NCBI RefSeq assembly: GCF_040807025.1
Contig: NC_090952.1
Span: 29,447,068 to 29,511,067, forward strand
DNA length: 64,000 bases
Reading direction: 5' to 3'
Source: Struthio camelus
Taxonomy: Eukaryota > Chordata > Aves > Struthioniformes > Struthionidae
The notes under the pieces are model-generated. The model did not search any database. It was not told where the DNA came from and saw nothing but the letters and a program-made list of their open reading frames with translations. Numbering within the stretch: the first letter of the stretch is position 1; each line of letters opens with the position of its first letter. Both the position numbers and the translations under genes were made by a program. Of the stretch, positions 24,041 to 36,900 are shown piece after piece.

Positions 24041-25019
24041 CAAGTTTAAGTTAAAAAGTAACATTGAAAACAACAGAAGAAAACACAGAAACAAACAAAA
24101 AAAATAAATTGACCTCCCACCTTCTTGTCACTCTCCCTCATCTTTCAGTTTAAAGGGCTTTCTCTTCATTTCTGGAGGCCCCAAAGCTAATCTTTTGCAC
24201 CCACAGATTTTAAGTGTGATTTTGTCAGTGATTACTCCAGGAAAGAGGTCAGCATATACTTGTTGATCCCAGTCAAGAAAGATGCGCTGTCACAATGAGC
24301 TATGTGTGAAATTGCCTTTCAGCTGACCTTCCAAGGCCGTTTCTAGGTATACCTTCTGCCTACTTCAAATTCTCTGCAAAGAAATAAGTAAAAAAATAAA
24401 TTTCCTTACTCCCAGACAGAACAAGAATATGCAGGAAGGCTGTGGGGTTTCCTTTTCAGGTATTCAGGTGAAAAGCAGGTCCATATCTCTTTAGAGGAAG
24501 CATTATCAGATAGCCCATCCGGCTGGATTACTCATTTTAATTCACTACCTCTATCACCTTAACACATTGAAATCTCTTTTCTTTTTGAAAAGACGTTTTC
24601 CACTTGGACCTTTTTAGCTAGATAGCAGTCTGGTTCCTAACTCCCCACTGTCATTTAACCTGCAGGTACAAGCAACCTCACCTACAGTAAGCATCTGGAT
24701 TTCCAGTGTAGTACAGGGACACCACAGACAGTCCTGGTCTCTTCTCTCAGCCAACACCATAGCAAGGCTGCAGAAGCAGGTATGGCAAATTGCTGCCAAT
24801 CTTGTGTGGGACTTTCGGGGCAACTAGCCATCTTTGCTCACCCACCTCCAACCCTGTATTTAGCAACCTCTTAGTCAGACATCACAAGGAGGGCAAACAG
24901 CACAAGCAAAATTCTCCTTTGATCCAGACTGCGAAAGCCTGTGAAGCATGTGAAATTTGTGCTGTTTCAGTCCTTGCTTTCTTACATTTCTTTCTATAAC
25001 AGACATCAAACTCTTCACA

Positions 25020-25021
<2 letters not shown>

Positions 25022-25055
<34 letters not shown>
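25022..25055. repeat. (TC)17 microsatellite
   Basis: An uninterrupted TC dinucleotide run of 34 bases, followed by AAAAG. Confidence 0.95.
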
Positions 25056-25058
<3 letters not shown>

Positions 25059-27851
25059 AGAATGAGAAATATCCCTTTTAATTTAGTCTCTGCTATGTCT
25101 CTGAGGATCTGGAAGCAGGACCAGTTGATTTGACCAAGTTTGATAGATCCCATCTGTTCAACAGCATTGCAGTATGTGCATTTTACAACCTTTGTGTTGC
25201 TGTTGATTTCTGAAACCAGAAAGAATCTGGAAAGCAAAATTACACATGGTGTTCCTATGCTCTGAATAAGACCCTTTGATTGCAGTAAACAGCTTGTGCT
25301 TTCAGATAATTTTTAAGCAGATGAAAAGTGCAACTCTGTTTCCAAAGAACAGGGTCCTATTCCAAGTTTTTTCCCTGCCTGGTATCTTCTAAGAATTCAC
25401 TTTCACTGCATGAGACGCTGCAGGAGTCTGGCAACAAATATAAAATCTGCTCCCTCAATCTTGCACCTCTTTTGAGCAACGGAACTCTTGTTTCAGTTTG
25501 ACCTAAATTTAAGATCAAGAAACAAGGGTTACAGCTGTAATGAATTTTGCTGCATTTTTCAAAGATGATATTTTAACAGAACTCATTCAGCTTTGCTGAA
25601 GACACAGGATATTTTCAACTGCTGATGACTAAATCCAGAAGTCTCAGCTAGCTTCTTATTTTTTAGTCTCACAATTTTTATAGCATTTCATTCCTATCTT
25701 CTTTTGTTTTTAACAAAATAAACTTTTTGTACAGTGCAGAAGTTCTAGATTTTTCTCCCATGCACTCATGGTCAGATACACATGCTCTGAACTAGGCACT
25801 CAGGCATACCGACGTTAGTCTAAATTTGATGTGGCTTCATTAACTGCATTTTTGCTAGAATAAAAGAGGACGTCTAACTTTCCAAAATAAAAATTTAAGA
25901 GAATGTCCATAATAATCTGGTGAGGATGATTAACATTTTGACAAATGAAATTTTGCCTCTGAACATTGAATGAAAAGCTTACAGTCTTCTAGAGTTCAGT
26001 CTTGGGGAAAGAGAGAACCAATCTACATGAAAGCCTGCAGCTGCCCATAATGAACCTCAACACTGGAGACAACAGGAGTCTGAAAGATACCACCACCACC
26101 TGTCAGAAAAGTCCTTTCTGTATTTGGAACAAGGACACCCATCCAGTTCTTCTGATGTCAGACATCCATGAAGCAAAATGTGAGTTGCAATTGGCTCTCA
26201 CCATCCTCTTCAAGCTTAATAACAGATATTAAGACTTGAAAGGAACAGCACTACTCAATACTTGCCTAGATGCAGACTGCCCATATGCTGAAGAACAATA
26301 TCGCTGTATGAACAGTGGAACTTGCACAGCCAATGTTCTTGCTTTTTCATCAGATTAGCAAAAGACTTACAGACCTTCCTAGCCTGCATGCTAGCTGGCT
26401 GACTCCTTTAGAGAAAGGCAGACTGTTCTTTTGACTTGTAGGATATTCTTCTGTAAAACAACAAGCCATCCCAAAGTTTGACCTGCATGGTGAAGCAGCT
26501 AAGACCACTAATTGAAACAGCTTCAACAAGTTTTGACATAACCTATAACGAGTAGATAATGGCGCGCAGGCCTTTCTCATTTTTTTTCTCTCCATTACTT
26601 GGAAAAAAAGTTCAAAGCTACCTGCTCCCCCTCTTGTTTATCCATTAATTTGGAGGTTTTTTGAAGCTCTAACATCAGCCAAAAAAAGTGAGCAAAGCAT
26701 ATGGCCAAATATACCATCTTGAATAAGGAAGAGACTACCCTGTCAACTCCCTCCTTCGTGCTCTGCCTAAATTAGTCTCGGGTTCTCACCTTTGTCAATC
26801 CATCCCAAACCTTCACCATGAAGCTGGAGATAAAGAACTTCAAGTAATAGGTTGCAGGAAAGATTACTTCATCCAAACGAACTGTTTCTGAAACATGTCA
26901 AATACTCTCCAGTTATTTAACACAACTCACAAGCAATTAAAAATTGCTTCTCAAGGAGAACGAAATGAGGTTTACAAGTTCATGCAATCATTCACACTGG
27001 CACTTCATGATGTACCTTATGGAACTATCACAGTCAGACTGTACTTCTGCAAAAGCTGGGCCAAAAAAAAAAAAAAAAAGGCAAATAGAGATTAAAAACT
27101 CCTCTGCTATTGATACTGATGTTGCCCGGAACAGATCAACTGCAGGAAGGCCCATATGACCACTTTTAAGCACACAGATACCATGATATTTTCAAAACAG
27201 GCCTTGAAGAAAGGAGAACAGAATCAAATGTAATCCCTATCCACGCAAAAAAAATAGGCACCTGAGGCTATCAACTTTTGGAGGTAATAGGCAGACATCA
27301 GTTGAAAAGGGGTCAAACCATGAAGTATTTATTTTGATAAAACATCACAGGTATAGCTATTATCAAGATCCCAGCAACATGCACTCTTCAAGCTCACTGG
27401 AGTTTATCTAAAGTGATGTTCATTTTCTAGATAAACTGCCTGGGCTGAAACCACTCAAGTGTAAGGAGGACATGAATGAATAAGCTAAAATCAGAATAAC
27501 ACCTTGCATTTCTTTTGTGCCTTCCTTTTCTGAATGTCAGGCAGTTATGCAGAAGAGTCCTCTCATGCATTCCTGGCTGTTCTTCCTCAAATGGAGGACA
27601 TGTAAGAAGCTGAGGCACTGACTGCAAAATTAATTCACTCTGGGTCATAAAGCATAACATCAGAGCTTCGGTTAAAGAACCAGGGTGAGAGAATTACAGT
27701 TCTCCCCTTATTTGGAAAAAATCTGTGCATTCATAGCCCATCTGTACAATGGTGATTCTGACCCCTGGGTGCGCTGGCCAATGAGATGAAACTTAATCTA
27801 CCACTTTGTTTTCTTAAAAGGGAAACCTCAGAAAAGACTTAAAATACTTAC

Positions 27852-27954
27852 TAATAAGCATTCCTGCAACATCTCTCATCACTATGTCTGGACCTTGAAG
27901 ATAGCCTAGGGCTTGTGACAGGAACTGGGAGGTATGACTATAGTTATTTTGCAG
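27852..27954 (-). CDS. MROH-like exon with LxYLQxP motif
   Basis: Acceptor CTTTTCCTAG, donor TTA|GTAAGT, 103 bases, start phase 0, end phase 1. FLSQALGYLQGPDIVMRDVAGMLI parallels HL.QSL.YLQSPQE.LREAA.RFIG in the family, which is likewise interrupted near the end of this motif. Confidence 0.75.
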
Positions 27955-30900
27955 CTAGGAAAAGAAAAGAAAGATGAAATATGCAATGTGAATGGCATGG
28001 TCACTCCATGTCTGAGAGTGTGTGAAACTGAAATGGTACAGTTAAGATTAGGAAATGCATGGAAGATGCCACATTAGCCTCTGTCAGAACTTACCCTCTC
28101 ATTCCCCAGGATTTAATTTCTATTCAAAAATAAAAGGTCTAAGCCCTCAAAGTCTGCAAAGAGGAAGGAACTGCAATTACCTTTACGCTACCAGCTCTTT
28201 TATTGTTATATCATACAAGCAAACTACAGTTGCCCTACTGTACTTTCCAAAGACAAATGGCATGGTCTCCATGATGCTGTTCCATACCAGCTTGTGGATC
28301 ATTGTTTTATGTTATGTCACTTTGGACATAATGGAAGAGAGTTAATTTGCATTTCTGCAGAAACAAAACGTGATGAATAAATTAGGTAATCTCTTTCTTT
28401 AATTTCTCAGAGTCTTCCTGTGATCCTCCTTTTCCCAAATAAGAAACATAATCTGGGCAGGAACTTGATAAAGACTTTTAGGAACTCAAGTAAGGTACAA
28501 TACAAGGTTATTTACAGTGGCCAACATAGAGAAGGCCAAAGCGAGCAGAAGCTAAGGTCAACTTACACTTACTCTATGAGCACTTGCAGACTGACACAAG
28601 GACACTGTGTTGTTGGCTCACACTCCAAATATTTGGACTGAATTGGCTCTGGCCCTGCTGGAGTAATCAGCTCTTTGGAAAAAAAACAACCAAGCCTCCT
28701 TCAAAGCAGTGCCCTTTCCTTCCACACTATCCTCTAGCGTCTGTCAAAAGTGACTCTGCCAATGGGCTACACCGCAGAGAAGTAAGTACAAGGGAGGTGA
28801 TTCTCACAGCGTCCCACAGGGAGTCAGAGAACACAATTAAAGCAACTTCAGCATCTACCACTTGCACAGAATCATTATCATCCACAAGATGGAAGAGCAG
28901 AGGGACAATGCTGTTGATGACTTCTGTCTGCATGGTCTTTCTTTCTGGATTCTTTATCCCACACATCAGCTATCCAAAAAGAGAAATATTAACTGTGCAA
29001 ATACTCTCCTCTCCTGGGAATGATACACAGAGAAGACCAAAACCTGTTGAATGCCATATCAGTTCACAGGATAGAATAAATCTGCAGAGTAAGTCCACCA
29101 TTTATTTGCTGACGCAACTTTACCACAGCTGATCAGAGCCCAGGAACTTCCATAGGCCACCCTCTCAGCACAAGAAGCAAGGATTCTTGTGCTGGGGAAT
29201 TTCTCCTCAGATTAAATGACAGTAAAAATAGATGCAGTTAAAAGCAGCAGCAGCGAGGGGACAGAGTGGATAAGCCATCCTATTGTATTTCCTGGAAGAT
29301 GTGTGACAGTGTAAGTAAAGAAGAGGCTCAAAAGAGAGAATTACTTGGGAAACACAGAAAGTAAAGAAGGTACAAGTATTCGCTCTGGATTCCAAGTACT
29401 ACATCCCCAAAGAATGGGTGAATGTTGACAGGGATGTCAATTGAGATGGGACCAGTGCCCTCCCTGTGCAGGATATGATCTCTGGTATTTTGCACATGGT
29501 ATCTACAACACTCTCTTCCTCAGATTCGTAGAAGAAATCCATTATTCTGGACAGCTGGGTAGACAGAAGATGCATCCTTATGAATAAAGTAAGCCTCTTG
29601 TGAAAAGATGTTACCAGGGAACCCATGCCATTTCTCACTCCCTTCTTGTCCCCACTAGGAGCTTTGAGAGTTGAACACTCATAAACCCTGCCATCAGACC
29701 CTGCACTTCTCTTCAGGCTAAGCCACTCCCTGCATCATACCCGAAACCACATGCTCAGTCCTTGGAAACAAGAGTCAGACCATGTCTCACAATTTGCTAA
29801 ATGTGTCACTAACTAATTTGCCACGCATAAAACAAAGGCGAGACTTGTTTGGGGTCCTCGGCAACTTTCAGTGCATGGAGTAATCTGGACCACTCATCTT
29901 TCCTGACTGAAACACCAGGCTCTGCAGAGCCCTCATCCATGCTCTGCTCTTTGAGGTGGGCTCAAGTCCAAAATGATAATTAACTTAGAGATTAGAGGAC
30001 TGTGACAGCTTTACAAAATGAACAGTAACAGAGATGTTCCTTTTGTGTTAGTTCCCTAGGAAGATAACCTAACCAATTAATTTATGTGCAAAAGATGGGG
30101 CACATTAGTGGCTATCTCCTCCCAAGACCCTTGAGTTCCTCCAGGCTGGAAGTAATGCACAGCTAGACCCTGAGCTATCTGGGAAACTGGAAATCACAGC
30201 TGATGTTGAGTAAATCAAAGTGGGATCTGCTTATGGAGCACTTTCAGAAAAAAAGAGTCAAATCTCAGAGAAGAGGAGCTGAGAATACCAAGCTGTGGTG
30301 GCAAACCACCACCTCTCCTGATTCAGAACAAGTGAATCCAGAAGAATGAGCCACTGAGCTCTCCACTTACAGTTTTTTTCATTCTCTATAGCAAATGCTG
30401 CCACTAATTGGCAACAGATCTGCTGAAACGGACACGATGGTTCCCATCCCTCCTCAGCCTACACTGACGGACATACCTAATCTCCATATGTGCCTTTTAA
30501 CAAGTTATTCTCACCTCAACAAAAAAGATAATTGCAATAATTCTCATCTGTTGATCCTTTTCATTCATGAGGATGACATCTGTTTCTTTGTTAGAAAAGG
30601 GTTTTAATTTAGCTCTAGCCCAGCTTAGCACTAGTGCCTAAAGTAGATGAAGCCTGCAGGCCACAGGAGTGAATTGTTAATGAGCTTGAGATATTGCTGA
30701 GGATGCGACTGCAAAACCAGCTAGAACTAGCCCTCAAAGATACAGAACAGAGTGGACAGAGGTAACGGTTAACCTTCGGATAAGATACAGAACACAATGG
30801 ACAGAGGTAACAGTTCACCTTCAGATAAGATGAGGCACTATGAAGCAGGAACATAGCAACCGTCCCGGGATGTAGACGTGAACCAATCAAAAGGAAAGAG

Positions 30901-33900
30901 ACCACCGACTCAGTAAAGACGACTGGAAGATGACTGTCGCTGGCAGGCAGGGAAATAAGGCTGTAAGGAGTATAATTACCCCAAAATTTCTTTGTTCGGG
31001 GTCCCTCCCCAGAGGCACCCAGCTCAAGCTGTTATTCTGCTGTACCATCATTTAAATAAATAATTAATTTTGCTGCTAGACGTACGTGAGACTCTGTTCC
31101 TCGGAAACCTAGGGTCAAACTGTTTCCCTGACATTCTTTAAAAAGATCGTGTACTCATAACACAAACTATACAATTCACTGCAAACCAAAGCAGAAAGCA
31201 GCTGTACTGCAATTAGAATTTTACTGTATTAGCACATGGCACTGCGTTTAAGGAACAGTATATAAGGGGTTCCTTATCTGCTTATTTGGATGGCAGGCAT
31301 TTAAAGTCATTTTTGTAAGTGCCTACTTTTACATGTTATACAAGCCTGGAGAAGTTAAGGTAATGCTTTCAGGAAGGTACCATCCGAAAGAAAATATTAA
31401 TAAACAGAAATACCCTTTCCATGATATCACTTATAAAGCATTTTTACTGGAGTAAATTTGGGAACTCTGCTAATAGAAGGACTGGATTTCAGTTGATGTT
31501 CTGCTGTGGCTCAGCTCTTCTTTACCCAGTTCTTTTTCCTAAGTTCTTACTTATCCTCTGTAACAGAAATGCAAATACAAGTTTTCTTCTGCTTTGTTAT
31601 TATTCTCATTCCTTTAGAAATGATTAAACTTAAGTGCCATCAAATATGGTTTGACTCAGATCACACACCAAGCTGCTGGTAGGGCTGAGAAGAGAAACTA
31701 CACCTCACTCTTAATACTCTACATTTTCTACTGGGCCTATCCTTAGCAATGAGGCCATGTATTGCTGTTTGTTTTTCAGCTGTTGCCCACAGCTTGCATT
31801 CTGTCTTTTAGGCAAAGGAGGACACTACTTTAGATGCACAAGATGTAACAACTCCACTCCTGCAGTTATAACATGCTGAGAGCTCTGAGGGTTTTTGTCA
31901 AAGAAACAAACCCAGCTTCATCAGGAAAATTCACTGGTCATGAAGTCTAGTCATTCTGCGTTCATTATAATTTGCAGAAATCAGAGTAGCCTCCGTGAGA
32001 AAAGCCTCTTACACGGGGACGAGGAGATAAGCTCACAGGAAACGGAGATATTTTCCACTGGTAAATGGAGAGAGGTTTCTGTGTCTTTACATACACTCCT
32101 GCTTCACCGCAGCGTAGATACATCGTTTCCACAGCATGGTGCCAAACACTGCAGAACATAATTATTTCTACCACTACATGCCCTGGGTGACTAAACTCCT
32201 CCAAGGGCTAATGAAAAAAAAGAGAGAAATGAAGGAAAGAATTATCAGCTTAAGTTCACAGCAACTCTCTCCAAGATAAGATAGCTATACACGCTGGTGC
32301 TGCACCACCATTTTTTGGCACTTCTGTTTTTGTTGGCTTTCCTATTCCTTTTTGAGTGACAGGCCCCTGTTCTGGCCTCAGTGTAGCCACCTCCCAGGCA
32401 AGTGCAATGATCATAAGAGATCCAGCAGATGAATCATGACACTGCTGCAATACAACCTCGTAGAAAGGACATTCCCTTCTCTTCAGTCCAGCACACCTTT
32501 CATTGTCCAACCTTATCTGCTCTCACAGAGCACTGCAGTGTAGGGAGGCATATCCATCAGCTAGGCACTTAGCTGTCAGCATTCTACCTAGCCTTACTTG
32601 TTTTTTGCAGACCTAAATCTATCTAATGAAGTCCAATATGCGGGGTTTTGGGCATACCCTTCTATTCTGCCAGACTTCAGATTGCTCACATCAAAACAAA
32701 GCTGCTCTAACATGAATTTTAGTTGATGTGCAGTTGTGCTCCCTGCCCTCTCACAACCATGGTCTACTTTTAAGACTAGCCACAGCTCCACAAACTGTAG
32801 GGATAACAGAAGAACTCTCATTAAGACAGGAACACACTGAGAAGGGATGTCTAGAATAACATGAATTTTCCTGTCTTCATCTCAACGCAAACTACGCTGA
32901 CTGTATTCAGGCTGTGCTACTACAGGTTTAAATCTCACATATACTTCTGACTGTACACATCAGCTTGTCTGAGAGTAGAGCCCTCATCCCCATCTCTGCG
33001 CACAATTTTCCCATCTGTCCTCCTCTACCCCATCCTGCATACCTCCAGAGTGTTTTGGAGCTCCTTATAACTTGGGCTTTCAAACAGAAAACCTTGTAGC
33101 ATCTCACTGAGCACCTTCAAAGCCTGAAGGTATTGATTCTGAATCATAGGGAAAACCGGAGGAAGAATTCCATAGCCCAAACCTAGCTGTTACCTAGTCA
33201 AACAGATGATTACCTGCGAAGCAAGCAAGGACACTGTCCAAATCTGATAGGAAGCTCTCTGGTTCAGATGATCCCTTTCCTTACTAATCCAGGTGAACTG
33301 CTGGCTGGCTGCTCCTTCAGCCATTATAAAATCTCATTAGAAAGCCTCAGTAATAGCTGAAGAGTGTCAGTGCTCCTGAGACTGTTGCTGAGTCATACCC
33401 AAGAGGAGAGGAAAGGACTCACTAATTATGTCCAAAAAACTAGCCTCCAGTGGGACAACAATCAACTCCTTCCAGATGCAACAGATCAGCATTTTGGGCC
33501 CAGATTCTCCAAAGAGGTCAGGTTCTATTTATCTACAAAATATATTCATATTTCCCAGGCAACCATTAGCAGTATCGACAAAGAACACAGGAGCGCATCA
33601 TTGCTGCTCAAGGTCTAGACTAAAGTACCACTTCTTTTAGCGCTGAACTCTTTTTAGCTTCTGAACCCTAGTGACTGCAGTCACAAAGATGACTCCCTTT
33701 TCCATATGGAGCCAAAGATTTCTGGAATGGAGAAGGGTTTGTTTCAGTGCTTTACATCTCTACAAGGTAACCCCAGAGTGTTCCCAGCATTACCTTGGCA
33801 ACAAGCGTACCCCAAGCCTGTTCTTGCAATGCAGCTAGTGAGGTCAGAGAGAATACACTCCTGAAAGTAGCACTGAGAAGCTCCGATTTGTCTCTTATGT

Positions 33901-33919
33901 TGACAATAGCTTTAACTGG
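27852..33919 (-). CDS. Maestro heat-like repeat (MROH) family gene, partial, at least six exons
   Basis: Exons in order on the minus strand: 33919-33794 (42 codons), 33138-33043 (32), 32794-32690 (35), 32516-32391 (42), a weaker one from 29554, 28969-28808 (54) and 27954-27852 (34 plus 1 base). All start in phase 0, and all except the last and the weak one also end in phase 0, so they join without shift. Family hallmarks appear in the family's order: FRSVFSL..LAALQEQ; YLQALKVLSEMLQGFLF; CERA..TAHQLKFMLEQL; VINSIVPLLFHLVDDND; and FLSQALGYLQGP..VMRDVAGMLI. MROH proteins are long HEAT-repeat scaffolds; a precise function is not established. The 5' exons (above 34 kb), exons between 32.4 and 29.6 kb and the 3' end were not found. 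The exons found have no stops, so it may be functional, but a decaying copy cannot be excluded. Confidence 0.72.
28808..28969 (-). CDS. MROH-like exon with PLLFHL motif
   Basis: Acceptor TTTTGGATAG, donor GCT|GTGAGA, 162 bases (54 codons), phase 0. It reads ..KTMQTEVINSIVPLLFHLVDDNDSVQ.., very like the (S)LLPLLFHLHD(E/D) signature of the C-terminal MROH repeats. Confidence 0.75.
29399..29554 (-). CDS. MROH-like exon (weak), 3' limit unresolved
   Basis: Acceptor CTTCTGTCTACCCAG opens LSRIMDFFYESEEESVVDTM, a HEAT-like acidic helix pair. The frame reaches a stop at about 29400, and no consensus donor fits in phase 0. A neighbouring frame reads ISIDI..IHPFFGD, so a one-base shift in the exon's second half is possible. 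Confidence 0.38.
   Translation of the reverse strand: MSRIMDFFYESEEESVVDTMCKIPEIISCTGRALVPSQLTSLSTFTHSLGM
30675..31133 (+). mobile_element. Probable solo LTR of an endogenous retrovirus
   Basis: A block of about 460 bases runs from TG (TGTTAATGAGC) to CA (TTCCCTGACA), with AATAAA at 31055-31060 about 75 bases before its end and TTCGGGGTCCCTCCCC upstream, typical of an LTR R/U5 region. It holds an internal imperfect duplication (see the separate entry). I saw no matching target-site duplication and no coding sequence next to it. It lies in an intron of the MROH-like gene, opposite to that gene's strand. Confidence 0.6.
30741..30829 (+). repeat. Imperfect tandem duplication of about 45 bases inside the LTR
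   Basis: GATACAGAACAGAGTGGACA followed by GAGGTAACGGTT..CCTTCGGATAA recurs at once as GATACAGAACACAATGGACA with GAGGTAACAGTT..CCTTCAGATAA. Duplicated U3 enhancer units are common in LTRs. Confidence 0.85.
32391..32516 (-). CDS. MROH-like exon D (tentative)
   Basis: Acceptor GAGAGCAG (weak pyrimidine tract), donor GAG|GTGGCT, 126 bases, phase 0. FYEVVLQQCHDSSAGSLMIIA resembles the F...VG.LAP...DSS...R..A segment. Support comes mainly from phase and order. Confidence 0.42.
32690..32794 (-). CDS. MROH-like exon C
   Basis: Acceptor TTATCCCTACAG, donor GAT|GTGAGC, 105 bases, phase 0. It reads FVELWLVLKVDHGCERA...AHQLKFMLEQLCFD, matching the W..S...HERERA......LL.FYLEHL segment of MROH proteins. 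Confidence 0.62.
33043..33138 (-). CDS. MROH-like exon B
   Basis: Acceptor ..GATTCAG, donor GAG|GTATGC, 96 bases, phase 0. It reads NQYLQALKVLSEMLQGFLF...ELQNTLE, matching the L..ALDEMLQ.LL..P....LQ.ILE pattern of the family. Confidence 0.7.
33794..33919 (-). CDS. MROH-like exon A
   Basis: Acceptor CTCTTTTTTTTCAG, donor AAG|GTAATG, 126 bases, phase 0. It reads PVKAIVNIRDKSELL..ATFRSVFSL..LAALQEQAWGTLVAK, like the SVFSLP-type segment of bird MROH proteins. Confidence 0.72.
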
Positions 33920-36900
33920 CTGAAAAAAAAGAGAGAAGCACACGTTCAGTTTTGCAGAGCTGAGGTGAAGCTAAATTTGTCAGACAACTAGGTTTACTTG
34001 GTTAGTCAAACCCAGTAAAAGAGGTACACTTCTGTGAGAGGTACCTGGAAGACATAGGGTCAAAAGCTAAACACTGGAAGAAGAGGGGACAAATGACAGA
34101 TCTGTGAGAGATGCCATACTTTAGAGCTCCGAGTTAGACCATTACTTCCTGCCATGCTGTTGTGGATACTGAAGCCAACAGCTCCTGGGTGATGATCTCC
34201 TATAAATAGCAAAGGAGACCCACATAAACAGTCAGCACTCACTGCAATCCTCACCCTCCCCAGCTCACCACAGCACTCACTGTTCTGACTGGTTCTGCTT
34301 CTTTCTCAGAGGCATCTCCTTTAACATTTGTGAGTAGTACTATTTGCTTTCAGGCCCACCACCAATTCTTGCTTCTGCCACAGCATAAACTCCTTTGGAT
34401 TGTGTCTCTTGGTGACAGCCTTCAGGAGCAGCTCAACAGACTTCAGCAAACTTTGCTTTAATGGTCTAAACCCTCCTCAAAAACAGGAATTTAAAGCCAA
34501 ACATTAATGCAGAAGGGACTCCCAGCTAAATAGAAAGTTCAGTTATGTCACCTATGTATTTAGGTTTTAGGAATTTTATTAAAATCAGTAGGAGGCAATT
34601 AGACTTGTTTGCTTAATTTGGATAGAACTGTACGTGAATAATTTAATCTTAGATATAGAAGACATCTTTTTTTATTAATTAGGGAATAAGGTAATAAACT
34701 TTATGATGTGTTACAACTGGAGCACGTTCAAACTAATGAAGTTGTATTGACATTGTTATCTGACAAGATACTTACTGAAGTCAAGCTGTTCTGACTTCAC
34801 ATTTTGATACCTTCTAGTCAGTTCAATAAAGATAGCATTGTAAGGCCTACAGATAGGATGAAGTCAATGCAAAGTAAGCAATTTTTTAACCAATAGAATA
34901 AAGAAACCTCAGTTTAATACAGGGTCTGTTACTGAATACATAACCTGGTATATTTAGAGATTAAAATGATTTTTAAAAGACTGTTCTTTGAAGCTGCTTT
35001 CCCAAGATAACATTCATCCTAATTCTCCCAACCAGGCTAACTAGACACTGAAAAAAAAATAAGCAGGAACTGTACTGTCATCCATAATCCAAGTTTGCGT
35101 TTTATTATTTTAAGCCTTTCTATATAACTGTGTTTCCAGTTTTGTAATGAAAATTTTAACCCATCGTTTTGCAAGAATAAAGTCTGATATTTTCACTGCA
35201 AGTTTGCCTAGCATTTAAAGCAAATTCAAGTAACTTGGCAAACATAAGGCATACATTTTTCAACAGTAAGTCTAAATGAAGTGATGTTGCAGACAATTCC
35301 TTGGAGGTATCTGCAGCCCAAGAACCATTCAGAATCTTAAGAGCTTTGTATCCTGCCAAAACCATTCTGATTCCATAACATCCACTGCCAAATCAGAAAG
35401 CAAGCACTAGCAGATATCTCTCTAAAAGGTGAAAAAACAACAGAAAGATAATCCACAACTCTGAAACATCCCAAGGATAAAATGCACACACAGGGATTTA
35501 TACTAACAAAGTTTGCAGTTTCATGTATTATAATATATAGAATGTAATTATAAAGTACTCCTCCTTCTAGGGAATATCAGACATAACAAATTAAGTCAAA
35601 TCCCTCCTTAGAACGTGAATCAAACAAAACCAAGAGCCACTGAAAATTACTGCCCTATCGGAACTCATTGGCAATCGCTTGCTGCCTGCTGATTCAACTA
35701 CTTATCTAGATATAAAGGCATAACAGTATACCATACCAGAGGGCTCCAATGGAAACACTCAGTCATGCTGGTGGTGATCTTGCCTACTGCAGAAAAGGAC
35801 ACACAGCTGTAACACTGGTGGAGCGTTCAGTTCACCTATCTCAATTTTGAACTCAATATAGAGCACTGAAAGAAAAGACAGAATACACCCCATAACCTTC
35901 GTTTTCTGCACAGCAATTCCCAATTTACTCACACAAAGCATTGCCTGATAATTCAGGCAAAAATCAGATACTACAGCAACTGGACATAAGTCACTCTATC
36001 ACAGGCATTCAGACAGACAGTAATCAGTTGCCAGGTAACAGCATCCCAACCTTGGGACATATTTTGCAATGACATTTTTGAGGTAATGCAAAGACTTCTG
36101 GCTCCATTTAATGCTAGAACTTTGTGAACTGAGACTTCTTCATTCAATCCCTCTGGGAGAAAACAGATACTACTTCACTAATAACCCAGCTGAATATGAG
36201 GCAATGTCGTAATTTAACAGAGGGACTTTAGAAGGAAAAACGCTCGTCACTCTAGCTGAGGGGCAGTCTAACATTACACTCAATACCTGTTAAAAGTACT
36301 GATGGAAGCTGAACTGTGAAATAAAAGAATGAACTGATAAAGTTATAAGCATTTTTTATCTACAACAGAAAAAAATAAGAAACAGTCCTCTATATACAGA
36401 ACTGTGTTAGTGCATCACTGGTGCTTCCTCTTTTGGTAAGTGCATTTGTAAAACTATTTTTGCGTAAGAAATTTTTGGTATGAATGACAATGCGAAGGGA
36501 TCTCAAAATGCCTTCACATCAACTGACTAGTTTTATTTTTTAAGCTTGCACTTCTGAAGCTTAACAATTCCACACAGGAACAATAAATAGCCCTAATGAA
36601 TACAGACAGAGTCAAAACGGAGGACTCTATAGAATTGTAGTGTATGGCAACCCCCACATAAGTGGCTTAGTAGGGGAATCAAACAGACAAAGGATTATGG
36701 AATGAGCAGCATCTTTCATGCCAACCGAGTTGCGTACGTCCTTTGTTCTCCCTCACCACCACTCTGATCTACTGCTTGGTTCTCGGCATGGTTCAGTCAA
36801 AACAGCTCCTAGCTCAATGCCTAGGTAGAAGCCTTACTTCTCAGGCTCCCTGCAGAACTCACCGAAGCTCAGAGGAAAAAAGCCTTAAAGAAAAGGATTC

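Larger units (their letters stand above)
21749..27851. other. Stretch between the channel start and the last MROH-like exon found
   Basis: Besides the possible channel UTR exon, it holds a T20 run (23487-23506), a (TC)17 tract (25022-25055) and an A18 run (27062-27079). The final exon or exons of the MROH-like gene should be here but I could not identify them. A minus-strand AATAAA occurs at 24040-24035. Confidence 0.6.

Noticed and set aside
31965-32204. Possible MROH-like exon after a strong acceptor (CTTTTTTTTCATTAG)
   Set aside because: The encoded sequence does not resemble the family and no donor is convincing.
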